Of a DNA stretch of 64,000 nucleotides, positions 18,492 through 28,355 are shown in pieces. Under the pieces are notes generated by a model. It did no database searches. It had not been told where the DNA came from and saw only the letters and a list, made by a program, of their open reading frames with translations. The stretch covers positions 244,282 through 308,281 of the forward strand of contig JAFQOG010000029.1 in assembly GCA_017420755.1 (NCBI GenBank), given 5' to 3'. A program made the position numbers and the translations under genes. The DNA is from Clostridia bacterium (GTDB lineage: Bacteria; Bacillota; Clostridia; Oscillospirales; CAG-272). Numbering within the stretch: the stretch's first letter is position 1; each line of letters begins with the position of its first letter.

Positions 18492-18520
18492 TTGACAAAT
18501 TGTCAATTTAGATTTATAAT
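18492..18520 (+). promoter_or_regulatory. guaB promoter with a palindromic -35 region
   Basis: TTGACA, 17 bases, TATAAT: a perfect consensus. The -35 box is half of a dyad, TTGACAAATTGTCAA (18492-18506), which could be an operator or coincidence. Confidence 0.75.
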
Positions 18521-18567
18521 AGAAAAAATATTTTAACAATGTTTTCTTAGTAATACGGAGGAATTAA

Positions 18568-20046
<1,479 letters not shown>

Positions 20047-20056
20047 TATAAAAATT

Positions 20057-20085
20057 AAAATCGGGCGAAATCGCCCGATTTTTTG
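20057..20085. terminator. Terminator between guaB and the convergent XRE gene
   Basis: AAAATCGGGCG-AAAT-CGCCCGATTTTTT hairpin. Confidence 0.85.
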
Positions 20086-20087
20086 TT

Positions 20088-21203
20088 TTATAGAAAATCG
20101 CAATATTGATTAACCTTTAAAACTAATGCCTTAAACCTTTCTGTTTCGCGTATAGGGTTTAGCCACTCCCCACCTTCTGAATTGTTCAGAATATTGCTTA
20201 TAGTCTGCATATTCATTTTTCTATAGTCATCATCTACTGTTACCGTAATTAAATCAAGAGATGGGCAGTTATATTTCAGCACAGCTCCAATTGGAAGATT
20301 CCAAATTTTGATATACAAATCAACTGCTTTTTCAAGGGCTATAAAGCCCTCTTCTGTTTCGCCTGAGCCAATCAGTCCGCCTGCTAATCTCAAATATCCC
20401 ATAGCTCTTTCTTGTAGCCAACCGTCTATTTCCTCGTTTGGATTGCTCATTACTTCTATGATTTTAAGAATGATTTTTTGACCATCTGCACGAGATTTTG
20501 CATTTTTGTATGTCTTTGCATCTCTTTTGCAAAAATCTCTATCAAAAATATCTTCTAATTCGTGTATTATATTCCATTGAATTTGCTCGTTGTATTTTTC
20601 AATCTCGTTTCTATAATCATATCGTGATGTCAAAATACTTGGCAAAGAGGTATAAAAGGTATCGCTTACATATTTTGTCCAATTTTCAAGCTTATCCTCA
20701 TCCTCTACTCTAATCATTATCCTTATGCAAGCGGTACGAAAGTCCCCTTCTATTGATTTGTCATTTTCTATAACAAATAAAGAATGTTTTCTTAAAGCCT
20801 CAATGTGCTTCTTGGCACAATCAATTCCCATTCGCCAATATAGGCTACATAGCTTCCATTGAAAATACACATCCTTTGGAAAACTTTTGATTGCCTCTTT
20901 TAGAGTTTTTTCAAATCTTTTGAAATCCTCGTCGCTATATATGTTTTCCTGTTCTTTGATTGTTTTCAAATATTCCTGTCGTTTATATTCTATGGTTGTT
21001 TCATCTGTGCCAAAAAGCACATCAGTAGTTACACCAAAATAATTAGCAATCAACGGAATAAGCTCGACATCAGGATATGCAAGGTCATTTTCCCATCTGC
21101 TGACGGATTGATAGGTTACATTCAGCACCCTTGCTAATTCCTCTTGCGTGATATTTTTTTCTTTTCTAAGTCTTTTTATTACTTGTGAAATAGGTAATCT
21201 CAT
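20088..21203 (-). CDS. XRE-family transcriptional regulator with a long helical C-terminal domain
   Basis: Residues 5-65 form a helix-turn-helix of the XRE type (LRKEKNITQEELARVLNVTYQSVSRWEND), followed by LADYFGV-like text (IANYFGVTTDVLFG) usual for these regulators. The remaining 300 residues are helix-rich and may be TPR-like, probably a sensing or dimer domain; no ligand is apparent. Total 371 residues. It has its own promoter and a GAGGTGAGA ribosome site. The paralogue at 23.1-24.2 kb shares this plan. Targets are unknown; self-regulation or control of neighbours is plausible. Confidence 0.85.
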   Translation of the reverse strand: MRLPISQVIKRLRKEKNITQEELARVLNVTYQSVSRWENDLAYPDVELIPLIANYFGVTTDVLFGTDETTIEYKRQEYLKTIKEQENIYSDEDFKRFEKTLKEAIKSFPKDVYFQWKLCSLYWRMGIDCAKKHIEALRKHSLFVIENDKSIEGDFRTACIRIMIRVEDEDKLENWTKYVSDTFYTSLPSILTSRYDYRNEIEKYNEQIQWNIIHELEDIFDRDFCKRDAKTYKNAKSRADGQKIILKIIEVMSNPNEEIDGWLQERAMGYLRLAGGLIGSGETEEGFIALEKAVDLYIKIWNLPIGAVLKYNCPSLDLITVTVDDDYRKMNMQTISNILNNSEGGEWLNPIRETERFKALVLKVNQYCDFL

Positions 21204-21246
21204 ATTCTCACCTCATAATTATATTCAAAGTGCACCTTGTACCTTT

Positions 21247-21275
21247 ATTGTAATTCAAAAATACCTATAATTCAA
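21247..21275 (-). promoter_or_regulatory. Promoter of the 371-residue XRE regulator
   Basis: TTGAAT, 17 bases, TACAAT on the minus strand about 45 bases before the start codon. Confidence 0.5.
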
Positions 21276-21342
21276 TAACTTATCACGCATAATAGACTAA
21301 ATTATTAAGTGAATTTTTCACGCAATGCTTCTATAGCTATAG

Positions 21343-21371
21343 AAAAACGAGTGCCGAAAATCAGCACTCGC
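21343..21371 (-). terminator. Terminator of the sigma factor gene
   Basis: Hairpin CGAGTGC / GCACTCG followed by TTTTTC on the minus strand; one of three similar GCGAGTGC hairpins in the window. Confidence 0.7.
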
Positions 21372-21377
21372 TTTTGC

Positions 21378-22931
21378 CTATTTATGATTTATTCCCCAAA
21401 TTGCAAGATTTGTTTTTTCTTTCGGTACAATCAAGCTACCGTTGTCTATAAGCTCATTTACAATAAAGCCCATAACTCCACTGCTATAATGTAGCCGTGC
21501 TATGTTTTTGCACTGATCTTTTACAAAGTTTGGAGTAACCTTTGAAAGTTCGATTGCAGCTTTTTCAAATATTTGCTCCATATATGCTTTAGTGTATTTT
21601 AAATTAGGAGCAATAAGCTCGCAAATTGCCTTGTAATTTTCTTTATCAAATACATAAAAGTTTGGATATACTATTCCATTTTCACAATATACATACCCTT
21701 CTTCTATCATTACAGGAAGCAATTCGTTAGTTTCATCCGCTTTATTTTGTAAAATGGCATCCTTCATAACCCTTGCTCTGTCCATAAATCGAGAATTCAT
21801 ATAATTTTGTATGTGTGATGTGCTTCTATAGTTTACTGCACAAAAATTAACATCATCTACATAACAATGAGATATTCCATTCAAAGACATATTAATATAA
21901 TCGTTATCGTAGCCGAAAATATAGCCACATCCACCAAGCACCAAATCGGGATAGCTTTCAGGCATATCTGTTGCTTCAAGCAAAACCATACTGATAATGA
22001 GCCACAAAAGTCTGTTATCATCAAGGTCGTTGCCTTTAAATTTTAGTTGTCTTACTTTTTCAAGCAAGGATTTTGAGCTTTCAAAAATCTCTTTCGCTGC
22101 TTTTGTGTAAATACCTTTAACCGATTTTATAAAGTCCTTTTCAAATGCATCTGTAATTATAACAATATTTGTTTGATATTTTGTGCCTACTCTCTTTATC
22201 ATTTCGGCACTTTCAAGGATTTCAAGCTCTTCCTCAAGATATGGCATTGCAACACCAAGCTCAATTGATAATTCTTCTGCTGTAAGTGGTTTTTCATAAG
22301 CTGCAAGCATTATTGCTCCGGGCAATGAACGGTCAAACAGCTCTCTATATTTTGGCGAAACACTGCCCCAAAAATCTACACGGAATACACCGGGGTTGTA
22401 GCTTTTTTCTCCTAATTTTCTTGTCATACTAACACCTTCCTTTAGTATCTTTCTTGATTTGAATAAATGATACTTTACCATTTCAACACTCATATTTTGC
22501 TCATTTGCAATTTCTTGACAGTTTTTATTATGAATGTAATAAGAAACAGTAATTTTTCTATGCACCGAGGAAAGCAAGGACAGCTCCCTTCTTAAAAGAT
22601 AGGTTTGCTCGTCCTTTTCTTCTTTCTCAATGTATTGGTCTAACGGAGAATGATAAAAACCAACATTATCAGTATTTTCGTTTAATTCTACTGTTTTTGA
22701 TATGATTTTATTTCTGCGAATAAATTTTCTAAAGGTATTTTCTGCAATTTTCCAAGCATAGCCCCAAAACGCCTCATCATTTTCAAGGTTTTCGGCAGAG
22801 GCAAGAATTTCGCATATTATTTCGGAGGTTAAATCCTCTGCCGAGTCCTTGTCATACAATTTATCAAAGGCATAGCCATAGAATGCAGACATATTTTTAG
22901 AAATCAATTCTGCTACTATCTGTTGTTCCAT
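21378..22931 (-). CDS. Sigma-70 family (ECF-like) RNA polymerase sigma factor with a long C-terminal domain
   Basis: Residues 1-90 look like sigma region 2 (YDKDSAEDLTSEIICEIL, FWGYAWKIAENTFRKFIRRNK) and about 115-165 like region 4 (SSVHRKITVSYYIHNKNCQEIANEQNMSVEMVKYHLFKSRK), so the front third is an ECF-type sigma factor. Unlike ordinary ECF factors of about 180 residues, this one continues to 517. The extension begins with a winged-helix-like stretch (LTAEELSIELGVAMPYLEEELEIL, about 217-240) and then an unrecognised region with a Cys- and aromatic-rich part (LVLGGCGYIFGY). No anti-sigma gene is adjacent, so the extension may itself be the sensor. Ribosome site AGGAGAACG fixes the start. Confidence 0.8.
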   Translation of the reverse strand: MEQQIVAELISKNMSAFYGYAFDKLYDKDSAEDLTSEIICEILASAENLENDEAFWGYAWKIAENTFRKFIRRNKIISKTVELNENTDNVGFYHSPLDQYIEKEEKDEQTYLLRRELSLLSSVHRKITVSYYIHNKNCQEIANEQNMSVEMVKYHLFKSRKILKEGVSMTRKLGEKSYNPGVFRVDFWGSVSPKYRELFDRSLPGAIMLAAYEKPLTAEELSIELGVAMPYLEEELEILESAEMIKRVGTKYQTNIVIITDAFEKDFIKSVKGIYTKAAKEIFESSKSLLEKVRQLKFKGNDLDDNRLLWLIISMVLLEATDMPESYPDLVLGGCGYIFGYDNDYINMSLNGISHCYVDDVNFCAVNYRSTSHIQNYMNSRFMDRARVMKDAILQNKADETNELLPVMIEEGYVYCENGIVYPNFYVFDKENYKAICELIAPNLKYTKAYMEQIFEKAAIELSKVTPNFVKDQCKNIARLHYSSGVMGFIVNELIDNGSLIVPKEKTNLAIWGINHK

Positions 22932-22953
22932 ATCGTTCTCCTGTCAGTCCTTT

Positions 22954-22967
22954 TTGAAAGCTTTCAA
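22954..22967. promoter_or_regulatory. Perfect 14-base palindrome before the sigma factor gene
   Basis: TTGAAAGCTTTCAA lies 22 bases before the start codon, between any likely promoter and the ribosome site; a candidate operator. Confidence 0.35.
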
Positions 22968-23072
22968 CCATATAGTACCATTTACTTGGTGTCGGTTAAC
23001 AAATTTTTGAAAAAATTCTAAATTTATTTTATTATGCATTCAAAGTAATTCATTGTTGTTCGTTAAATTGAA

Positions 23073-23092
23073 GCGAGTGCCGAAGCACTCGC
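23073..23092 (-). terminator. Hairpin after the split XRE locus
   Basis: GCGAGTGC-TTCG-GCACTCGC on the minus strand, very stable, 10 bases after the stop at 23103; followed by a modest T-rich stretch. Confidence 0.65.
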
Positions 23093-23102
23093 CATTTAAG
23101 AG

Positions 23103-23585
23103 TTATGTTTTTAACTTGCTATATGCTTCTAAAAATCTTTCATCGTTTCTGACTGAATCATAAACAGAGTTACTGTCTATTTCCATCTTGTATCTTGCCA
23201 ATGTTGTATAACTTCCACCTGTTTTGTGTTTTAAACAAGGTCTTTGATCTATAAGAATGTTTTTGTATTCATATTCATTGGGCAATTTATTATATGCTAT
23301 CCAACCATTTACCGATTTTTCAAAACACTCAATTGCATTTTCTGTGTCGCCGATTGATAAATATTCTTTTGTCAAAACTTCGTTAAATTGTCCTATATAG
23401 AAAACAAATTCTCCAAGATCATCTTCATCAAACATGGCATTGAAAATTTCCTGTTGTTTTTTTACTAAAGCGATTTTTTCTTGTGGCGAAACAGCATATC
23501 CTTCAATATCGTTCTTTAAGTTTGCAAGAATACCAATATACGCATTCAAATGCCACCATTTATCAACAATATCGCTTTGCATCAT
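23103..23585 (-). pseudogene. C-terminal part of an XRE regulator, out of frame with its N-terminal part
   Basis: This 160-residue frame lacks a DNA-binding domain and reads like the helical C-terminal half of an XRE regulator (QQEIFNAMFDEDDLGEF, SIGDTENAIECFEKSVNGW). It starts exactly where the preceding frame stops, sharing one base (TAATG). Joined by one extra A in the A-run GCAAAATAATG, the two halves would make a single protein of about 350 residues, close to the 371-residue paralogue nearby. It is therefore most simply the downstream half of a frameshifted gene; a translationally coupled second cistron or programmed -1 slippage on the A-run are the alternatives. Confidence 0.6.
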
Positions 23586-24154
23586 TATTTTGCCCTCAAC
23601 TGATGAATATTAAACCAATTCCAATCCTGACCATATTCAATGTATTTTTCCATAAAAGCAAACTTATCTTCTGCTGAATTTAGTCCTAAAATATGGCTTG
23701 ATGCATCTAAAAGTAATGTTTTGTCCGTGCAATTTTTCAAAACAAGCTTGCATAAGCGTTCAATTTCTTCTTTATTATTGCTTGTTCCGTACACCTTTAG
23801 TGCGTTTACATAAAGCATAACAATACGATAGTCATAGGAATAATCCTCATATGCGTTTTTTGCTAACTCTAAGGCTCTTTTTCCTTCTTCGTTTGCTGTC
23901 AAATTCTTATACTCTTCAATATAATGCTTTATTCGTTCTTCTACTATTATTTGATCGTTACCAAGCAATGCATCAATTGTTACTCCGAAGAAATTTGCCA
24001 AAGTTGGAAGCATTGAAATATCTGGAGAGGCATCTCCTCTTTCCCATTTTGAGACAGATTGAGGAGAAATGTGCAAAATTCCTGCAAGAGTTTCTTGTGT
24101 TAAGCCCTTTTCTTTTCTCAATCTTTTAATATTTTCACTAATACGAATTTCCAT
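23585..24154 (-). CDS. XRE-family regulator, N-terminal part of a split gene
   Basis: Start chosen at 24154 because AAAGGAG lies 9 bases before it; this gives 189 residues. Residues 1-65 are an XRE helix-turn-helix (IKRLRKEKGLTQETLAGILHISPQSVSKWERG) followed by LANFFGVTIDALLGND. The rest is helix-rich and ends abruptly at DWNWFNIHQLRAK with a stop in an A-run, immediately followed by the C-terminal frame. If expressed alone it would still bind DNA. It has its own promoter and a palindrome, TGTAGCTGCTACA, in the leader that may be its own operator. Confidence 0.75.
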   Translation of the reverse strand: MEIRISENIKRLRKEKGLTQETLAGILHISPQSVSKWERGDASPDISMLPTLANFFGVTIDALLGNDQIIVEERIKHYIEEYKNLTANEEGKRALELAKNAYEDYSYDYRIVMLYVNALKVYGTSNNKEEIERLCKLVLKNCTDKTLLLDASSHILGLNSAEDKFAFMEKYIEYGQDWNWFNIHQLRAK

Positions 24155-24178
24155 AATTAAACTCCTTTTAATTCGAAA

Positions 24179-24191
24179 TGTAGCTGCTACA
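24179..24191. promoter_or_regulatory. Candidate operator palindrome in the XRE leader
   Basis: TGTAGC-T-GCTACA, a perfect 6+6 dyad, between the -10 box (24197-24202) and the ribosome site. Confidence 0.4.
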
Positions 24192-24196
24192 ACCAT

Positions 24197-24225
24197 ATTA
24201 TACGATCCAATCAAAACAAAATCAA
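24197..24225 (-). promoter_or_regulatory. Promoter of the split XRE gene
   Basis: TTGATT, 17 bases, TATAAT on the minus strand. Confidence 0.6.
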
Positions 24226-24324
24226 TAACTGAAAATTAGAGATTTTTGCAACCTTTAGTTTAAAGACAAATTGCTTGGTTTTACATATGCATAATACCGT
24301 TTCTCTTTTAATCAATTTAATTTC

Positions 24325-25110
24325 TCAAACAAATTTAAAAACATATCTTTTTGCGCACGAAATTAGACCCGACTTTTTTGCAACCGCTCTTGATGCTTCA
24401 TTTTCACAATAGGAATAAAACAAGGTGCTTTCATTGCTGGACAATGATTGAATTGCTTCATAGCACAAAAGTGTCGCGTATCCGTGATTTCTATATTTTT
24501 CGTCTATAAATATATATGCTACATCCCATATTTTTTCATATTGTCTTTTTAATGCTATATAACCGATAATTTTTTCTTCTAGTATCAAATAAATTATTCT
24601 GTTATTTTCATAATCTATATTCTGCTCTCGCTCTAAAATTTTTATATGATTTCCATTTTGATTTACAAAATCTTCATCTTGTATATATTCCCTATTTTCT
24701 GTAAATTTTGCTTTACCATATACTAGCGCTTTACGAGCTTTTTTTGTTGAATGAAAGCTTTCTATATATTCAAAAGTATCTATTTTGTAAAGCTTTAATA
24801 AATCATTTAGCAATCCATCATATTCATACAATGCAACAAAACAACCTTTCGAAAAATATCCTTTGTTTTTCATATTTTCTATTTGAACCAACATTTCTCT
24901 TTGCCCATCTCGATTACAATGAATATCCATAGTTTCAACTCCATCATAATATCTTATATAACAAAGAAAATTGTCATTTGAACTTTCAGATGCATAACAC
25001 TCAATCCTCTCTATTCCCTCGCCATTTTCAATAATCGGCAATAGCATGCAATAGTCAAACACCTTCTTTTTCAATCGCTTAATTAGTTCTTCTTTTTTTA
25101 TAGTTTTCAT
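24325..25110 (-). CDS. GNAT-family N-acetyltransferase
   Basis: I start at the ATG at 25108-25110, 8 bases after GGGAG, giving 261 residues. The C-terminal ~120 residues carry a GNAT fold: IIYLILEEKIIGYIAL for the central strands, VAYIFIDEKYRNHGYATLLCYEAI with the acetyl-CoA loop (R/Q-x-x-G-x-A form, here RNHGYA), and NEASRAVAKKSGL near the end. The N-terminal half (ECYASESSNDNFLCYIRYYDG) is an extra domain of unknown role, possibly a second degenerate GNAT domain. Substrate unknown. Spelling is very A/T rich, like the neighbouring regulators. Confidence 0.75.
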   Translation of the reverse strand: MKTIKKEELIKRLKKKVFDYCMLLPIIENGEGIERIECYASESSNDNFLCYIRYYDGVETMDIHCNRDGQREMLVQIENMKNKGYFSKGCFVALYEYDGLLNDLLKLYKIDTFEYIESFHSTKKARKALVYGKAKFTENREYIQDEDFVNQNGNHIKILEREQNIDYENNRIIYLILEEKIIGYIALKRQYEKIWDVAYIFIDEKYRNHGYATLLCYEAIQSLSSNESTLFYSYCENEASRAVAKKSGLISCAKRYVFKFV

Positions 25111-25268
25111 TTTCAATGCTCCCTTCAACTAGCAATTTTGATTATAACATACTGCATACAATTTATAAATCAAGTGGGATAAAATGCTATTTTTAGGGAT
25201 ATTTTTCAGAAGTTGCTTTCTAGAATGTGACGGTTTTGTGAAAATTTAATTCAAAATGAATTTTTCTA

Positions 25269-25297
25269 TTGACTTGTTTTTTAAAATAGTATAAAAT
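25269..25297 (+). promoter_or_regulatory. Promoter of the AI-2E family permease gene
   Basis: TTGACT, 17 bases, TAAAAT, about 30 bases before the start codon. Confidence 0.65.
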
Positions 25298-25328
25298 AAT
25301 ATTGATAACTTAGAAATGGAGTATGCCG

Positions 25329-26810
25329 ATGTTTAAAAACTTTAAGAAAAACGACAAGTATTTTACCATTGCACTTTACGCTTTTGTCGTTGTGGCTCTT
25401 TTGATTGCGCTTATATTTGCGTTTATTAATTTAGACAAAATTAACGCTGCAATCGGCGGCTTCTTTAAAGCTATTGCGTCATTCATTTATGGTTTACTTA
25501 TCGCTTATATTTGTAATCCGTTATACAAGAATATTCGTAAATATGTCTTTAAATTTGTCGAAAAGAAAAAGCCAAGACCTACATTAAGAAAGGTGCTTTC
25601 TTTAATTTTGACATATATTATCTTTTTTGCTATTGTTACCGTTATCTTATTCTCGGTAATTCCGTCAATAGTAGAAAATATTAATACACTTGTTGGATAT
25701 TTTTCTCCCGAAAACATTCAAACTTGGTTTGATAATATTATATCTAAGCTTACCGAGACATTCCCTGATCTTGATTCCGGAGTATTATACTCCACTATAA
25801 AATCATTTTTGTTCAATGCTGACGGAAGCTTAAAATTTGACATATCTACAATCGCAGGAACTACTGCCAACTTTGTTTTAGATTTGGTAATTTCTCTTGT
25901 TGACCAAGTGTTCGCAATTGTTGTAGGTATTATCCTTTCAGTTTATTTCTTAATTCATGCAGGTAGCATTTCTGCAAGAATTAAAAAGCTTCTTGCCGCT
26001 ATGTTCAGCAGAGAGCATTTTGATAAAATAATGGATTTTGCAAAATTCTCCAACAAGACCTTTGGCAGATATTTGATTGGTACAATATGCGACTCTATGG
26101 TTGTTGGATTGGTAGTTGGTATCATTCTCGCAATTCTTCAAATGCCTTACGCTGTTCTTATCGGAGTTATTGTCGGTGTAACTAATGTAATTCCCTTCTT
26201 TGGCCCATTTATCGGTGCTATTCCATCTGCATTCATCATATTGATTGCAAGTGGTGAATTTTGGAGAGTTTTGGTTTTTGTATTGGTTATCGTAATCGTT
26301 CAACAAATCGACGGAAACATTTTCGCTCCACACATTGTTGGCGCTTCAATTGGCCTAACTCCTATTGGCGTTATTGCAGCTGTTACCATTTGCTCTCACT
26401 TCTTTGGATTTTTGGGTATGCTTATAGGAGTTCCGCTTTCCGCGGTTCTTACCTATCTTGTTTCAAATATGATTAACAAGAGACTAAAGACCAAAAACCT
26501 CCCTGAAAATACAGATCTTTATAGGAAACCAAACTTCTTCGACGATGAGGAATTCATTCAAGCTTCCTTTGATGTTGAGGCTCAGGCTAGAATTGATATG
26601 AGAGTAGCGGCTGAACGCGCAAGAGAAAACCTTGAGCTACACCAAATTGGTATTCACGAGGCTCAAGAGCGTATCGTTAACGAGCGCGAGCAGGTTGTAA
26701 TCGATGCCGAAACCTCTCCCAGCGAGGCTTATGTAAGCACAAGCGAAATAGAGGTTCCACAACCCACATTACCTGATGAAAATCAAGGCGACGAGGACTC
26801 GGAAAATTAA
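25329..26810 (+). CDS. AI-2E family transporter (PerM/YdiK-like permease)
   Basis: The ATG at 25329 is preferred over one at 25323 because GGAG is 7 bases before it. The 493-residue protein has about eight membrane helices, with the long central region (VLDLVISLVDQVFAIVVGIILSVYF, quoted in part: LDLVISLVDQVFAIV) and the family signature VGVTNVIPFFGPFIGAIPSA plus DGNIFAPHIVGASIGLTPIGV. The C-terminal ~90 residues are charged and probably cytoplasmic (ARIDMRVAAERARENLELH). Members have been linked to autoinducer-2 export or Na+/H+ exchange; the substrate here is open. Confidence 0.88.
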   Translation: MFKNFKKNDKYFTIALYAFVVVALLIALIFAFINLDKINAAIGGFFKAIASFIYGLLIAYICNPLYKNIRKYVFKFVEKKKPRPTLRKVLSLILTYIIFFAIVTVILFSVIPSIVENINTLVGYFSPENIQTWFDNIISKLTETFPDLDSGVLYSTIKSFLFNADGSLKFDISTIAGTTANFVLDLVISLVDQVFAIVVGIILSVYFLIHAGSISARIKKLLAAMFSREHFDKIMDFAKFSNKTFGRYLIGTICDSMVVGLVVGIILAILQMPYAVLIGVIVGVTNVIPFFGPFIGAIPSAFIILIASGEFWRVLVFVLVIVIVQQIDGNIFAPHIVGASIGLTPIGVIAAVTICSHFFGFLGMLIGVPLSAVLTYLVSNMINKRLKTKNLPENTDLYRKPNFFDDEEFIQASFDVEAQARIDMRVAAERARENLELHQIGIHEAQERIVNEREQVVIDAETSPSEAYVSTSEIEVPQPTLPDENQGDEDSEN

Positions 26811-26815
26811 TAATT

Positions 26816-26842
26816 AAAAAATCGGGTTACACCCGATTTTTT
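26816..26842 (+). terminator. Terminator of the AI-2E permease gene
   Basis: AAAAAATCGGGT-TAC-ACCCGATTTTTT hairpin. Confidence 0.85.
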
Positions 26843-26986
26843 ATTTTTAAAATTTGTAAATTTAAAATTTCTTGAATTTTTAAATTTTTAAATTTGTTTT
26901 TAGTTTAAAACCCTTTTATTTAAGCTATTAAGAATAAAAAATCCAAATTTGAAAATAATATTATTATCATAAATTTGGAGGATATT

Positions 26987-28216
26987 ATGGTTTCAAAAAT
27001 TTGTTGTGTAAAAGCAAGAGAAATAATAGATTCTAGGGGAAATCCTACCCTAGAGGCGATGGTAATTTTAAGCGATGGAAGCCATGGAATTGCTAGCGTT
27101 CCAAGTGGTGCTTCCACAGGTAAATTCGAGGCAGTAGAATTAAGGGATAATGAAAAGCGATTTTGTGGGAAGGGTGTTTTAAAGGCGGTTTCCAATGTCA
27201 ACAACATTATTTCTCAAGAAATCCGTGGCGCTGACGCTGATTTTAGGCTTGTTGATAATATAATGTTGAATTTAGATGGCACTGAAAACAAATCCTTTTT
27301 AGGTGCCAATGCTATGCTAGCGGTTTCGCTTGCAACCGCTAAGGCGTGTGCTAAGTCCTTTAATGTACCTCTTTACAAATATCTTGGTGGTGAGTTTGCA
27401 AGACGGCTTCCTGCACCTATGATGAACATTCTAAATGGTGGTGCTCATGCATCAAACAATTTAGATATTCAAGAGTTTATGATTGTTCCCTCTGGCTTTG
27501 ATCATTTTAAGGATGCTCTGCGCTCCGGATGTGAAATATATCATTCACTAAAAAAGCTTTTAAGCTCTAAGGGCTTATCGGTTGCGATTGGTGATGAGGG
27601 TGGCTTTGCGCCTAATCTTTCAAGCGAAGAGGAAGCCATCGAGTTAATAATATCTGCTATAAAAAAGGCTGGATATTCTACTGACGAGGTAAAAATTTCG
27701 CTCGATATCGCATCTAGCGAATGGGTGAATGGAGACAGATATTTTCTTTCAAAGGCACAAAAAAGCTATTCCTATGATGAGCTTATTTCCAAATGGGAAA
27801 GGCTATGCTCACAATATCCAATCTTATCAATCGAAGATCCTTTAGGCGAGGAGGATTACCCTGCTTGGCAAAAAATCACATCCTCACTTGGTAGCTCTTC
27901 TCTTTTGGTAGGTGATGATTTGTTTGTAACAAACGAAAAACGACTTCAGTATGGTATAAAAAATAAAATCGCAAATGCAATTTTAATAAAACCAAATCAA
28001 ATAGGAACACTTAGTGAAACCTTGAATGTCATTAAGCTTGCTAAGGAGCATGGCTATTATACCATTATCTCTCATCGTTCAGGTGAAACGGATGACTCCT
28101 CTATTGCTGATATTGGAGTTGGTTGTGGCACGGAATTTATAAAGACAGGCGCACCTTGCCGTGGCGAGAGAGTGTCAAAATACAACAGGCTATTAAAAAT
28201 AGAGTCGGAATTTTAA
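26987..28216 (+). CDS. eno: Phosphopyruvate hydratase (enolase)
   Basis: GGAGG six bases before the ATG at 26987 sets the start; 409 residues, slightly short of the usual 420-435. It converts 2-phosphoglycerate to phosphoenolpyruvate. Motifs: AREIIDSRGNPTLE near the N-terminus, SVPSGASTGKFEAVELRD, GANAMLAVSLA, the metal ligands in SLDIASSEW, IEDPLGEEDY and GDDLFVTN, the catalytic Lys in LIKPNQIGTLSET, and ISHRSGETDDSSIADI. The Pro after the catalytic Lys is unusual where V, L or F is common. The gene stands alone, apart from other glycolysis genes. Confidence 0.95.
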   Translation: MVSKICCVKAREIIDSRGNPTLEAMVILSDGSHGIASVPSGASTGKFEAVELRDNEKRFCGKGVLKAVSNVNNIISQEIRGADADFRLVDNIMLNLDGTENKSFLGANAMLAVSLATAKACAKSFNVPLYKYLGGEFARRLPAPMMNILNGGAHASNNLDIQEFMIVPSGFDHFKDALRSGCEIYHSLKKLLSSKGLSVAIGDEGGFAPNLSSEEEAIELIISAIKKAGYSTDEVKISLDIASSEWVNGDRYFLSKAQKSYSYDELISKWERLCSQYPILSIEDPLGEEDYPAWQKITSSLGSSSLLVGDDLFVTNEKRLQYGIKNKIANAILIKPNQIGTLSETLNVIKLAKEHGYYTIISHRSGETDDSSIADIGVGCGTEFIKTGAPCRGERVSKYNRLLKIESEF

Positions 28217-28261
28217 TTCAAAAACCTCTTTTTGAATACAAAAATGATATATTAAAAAAAT

Positions 28262-28288
28262 AAGGCAAGAAAAATCAATTCTTGCCTT
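28262..28288 (+). terminator. Terminator of eno
   Basis: AAGGCAAGAA / TTCTTGCCTT hairpin followed by GACTTTATT; its end overlaps the -35 box of the next promoter. Confidence 0.65.
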
Positions 28289-28315
28289 GACTTTATTATA
28301 CTATTGTGCTATAAT
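28287..28315 (+). promoter_or_regulatory. Promoter of the SRP RNA
   Basis: TTGACT, 17 bases, TATAAT; start expected about 33 bases before the RNA 5' stem, implying 5' processing. Confidence 0.7.
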
Positions 28316-28355
28316 ATCAAAGTATTCGCATATATTTAGAATATTACGCAAAAAA

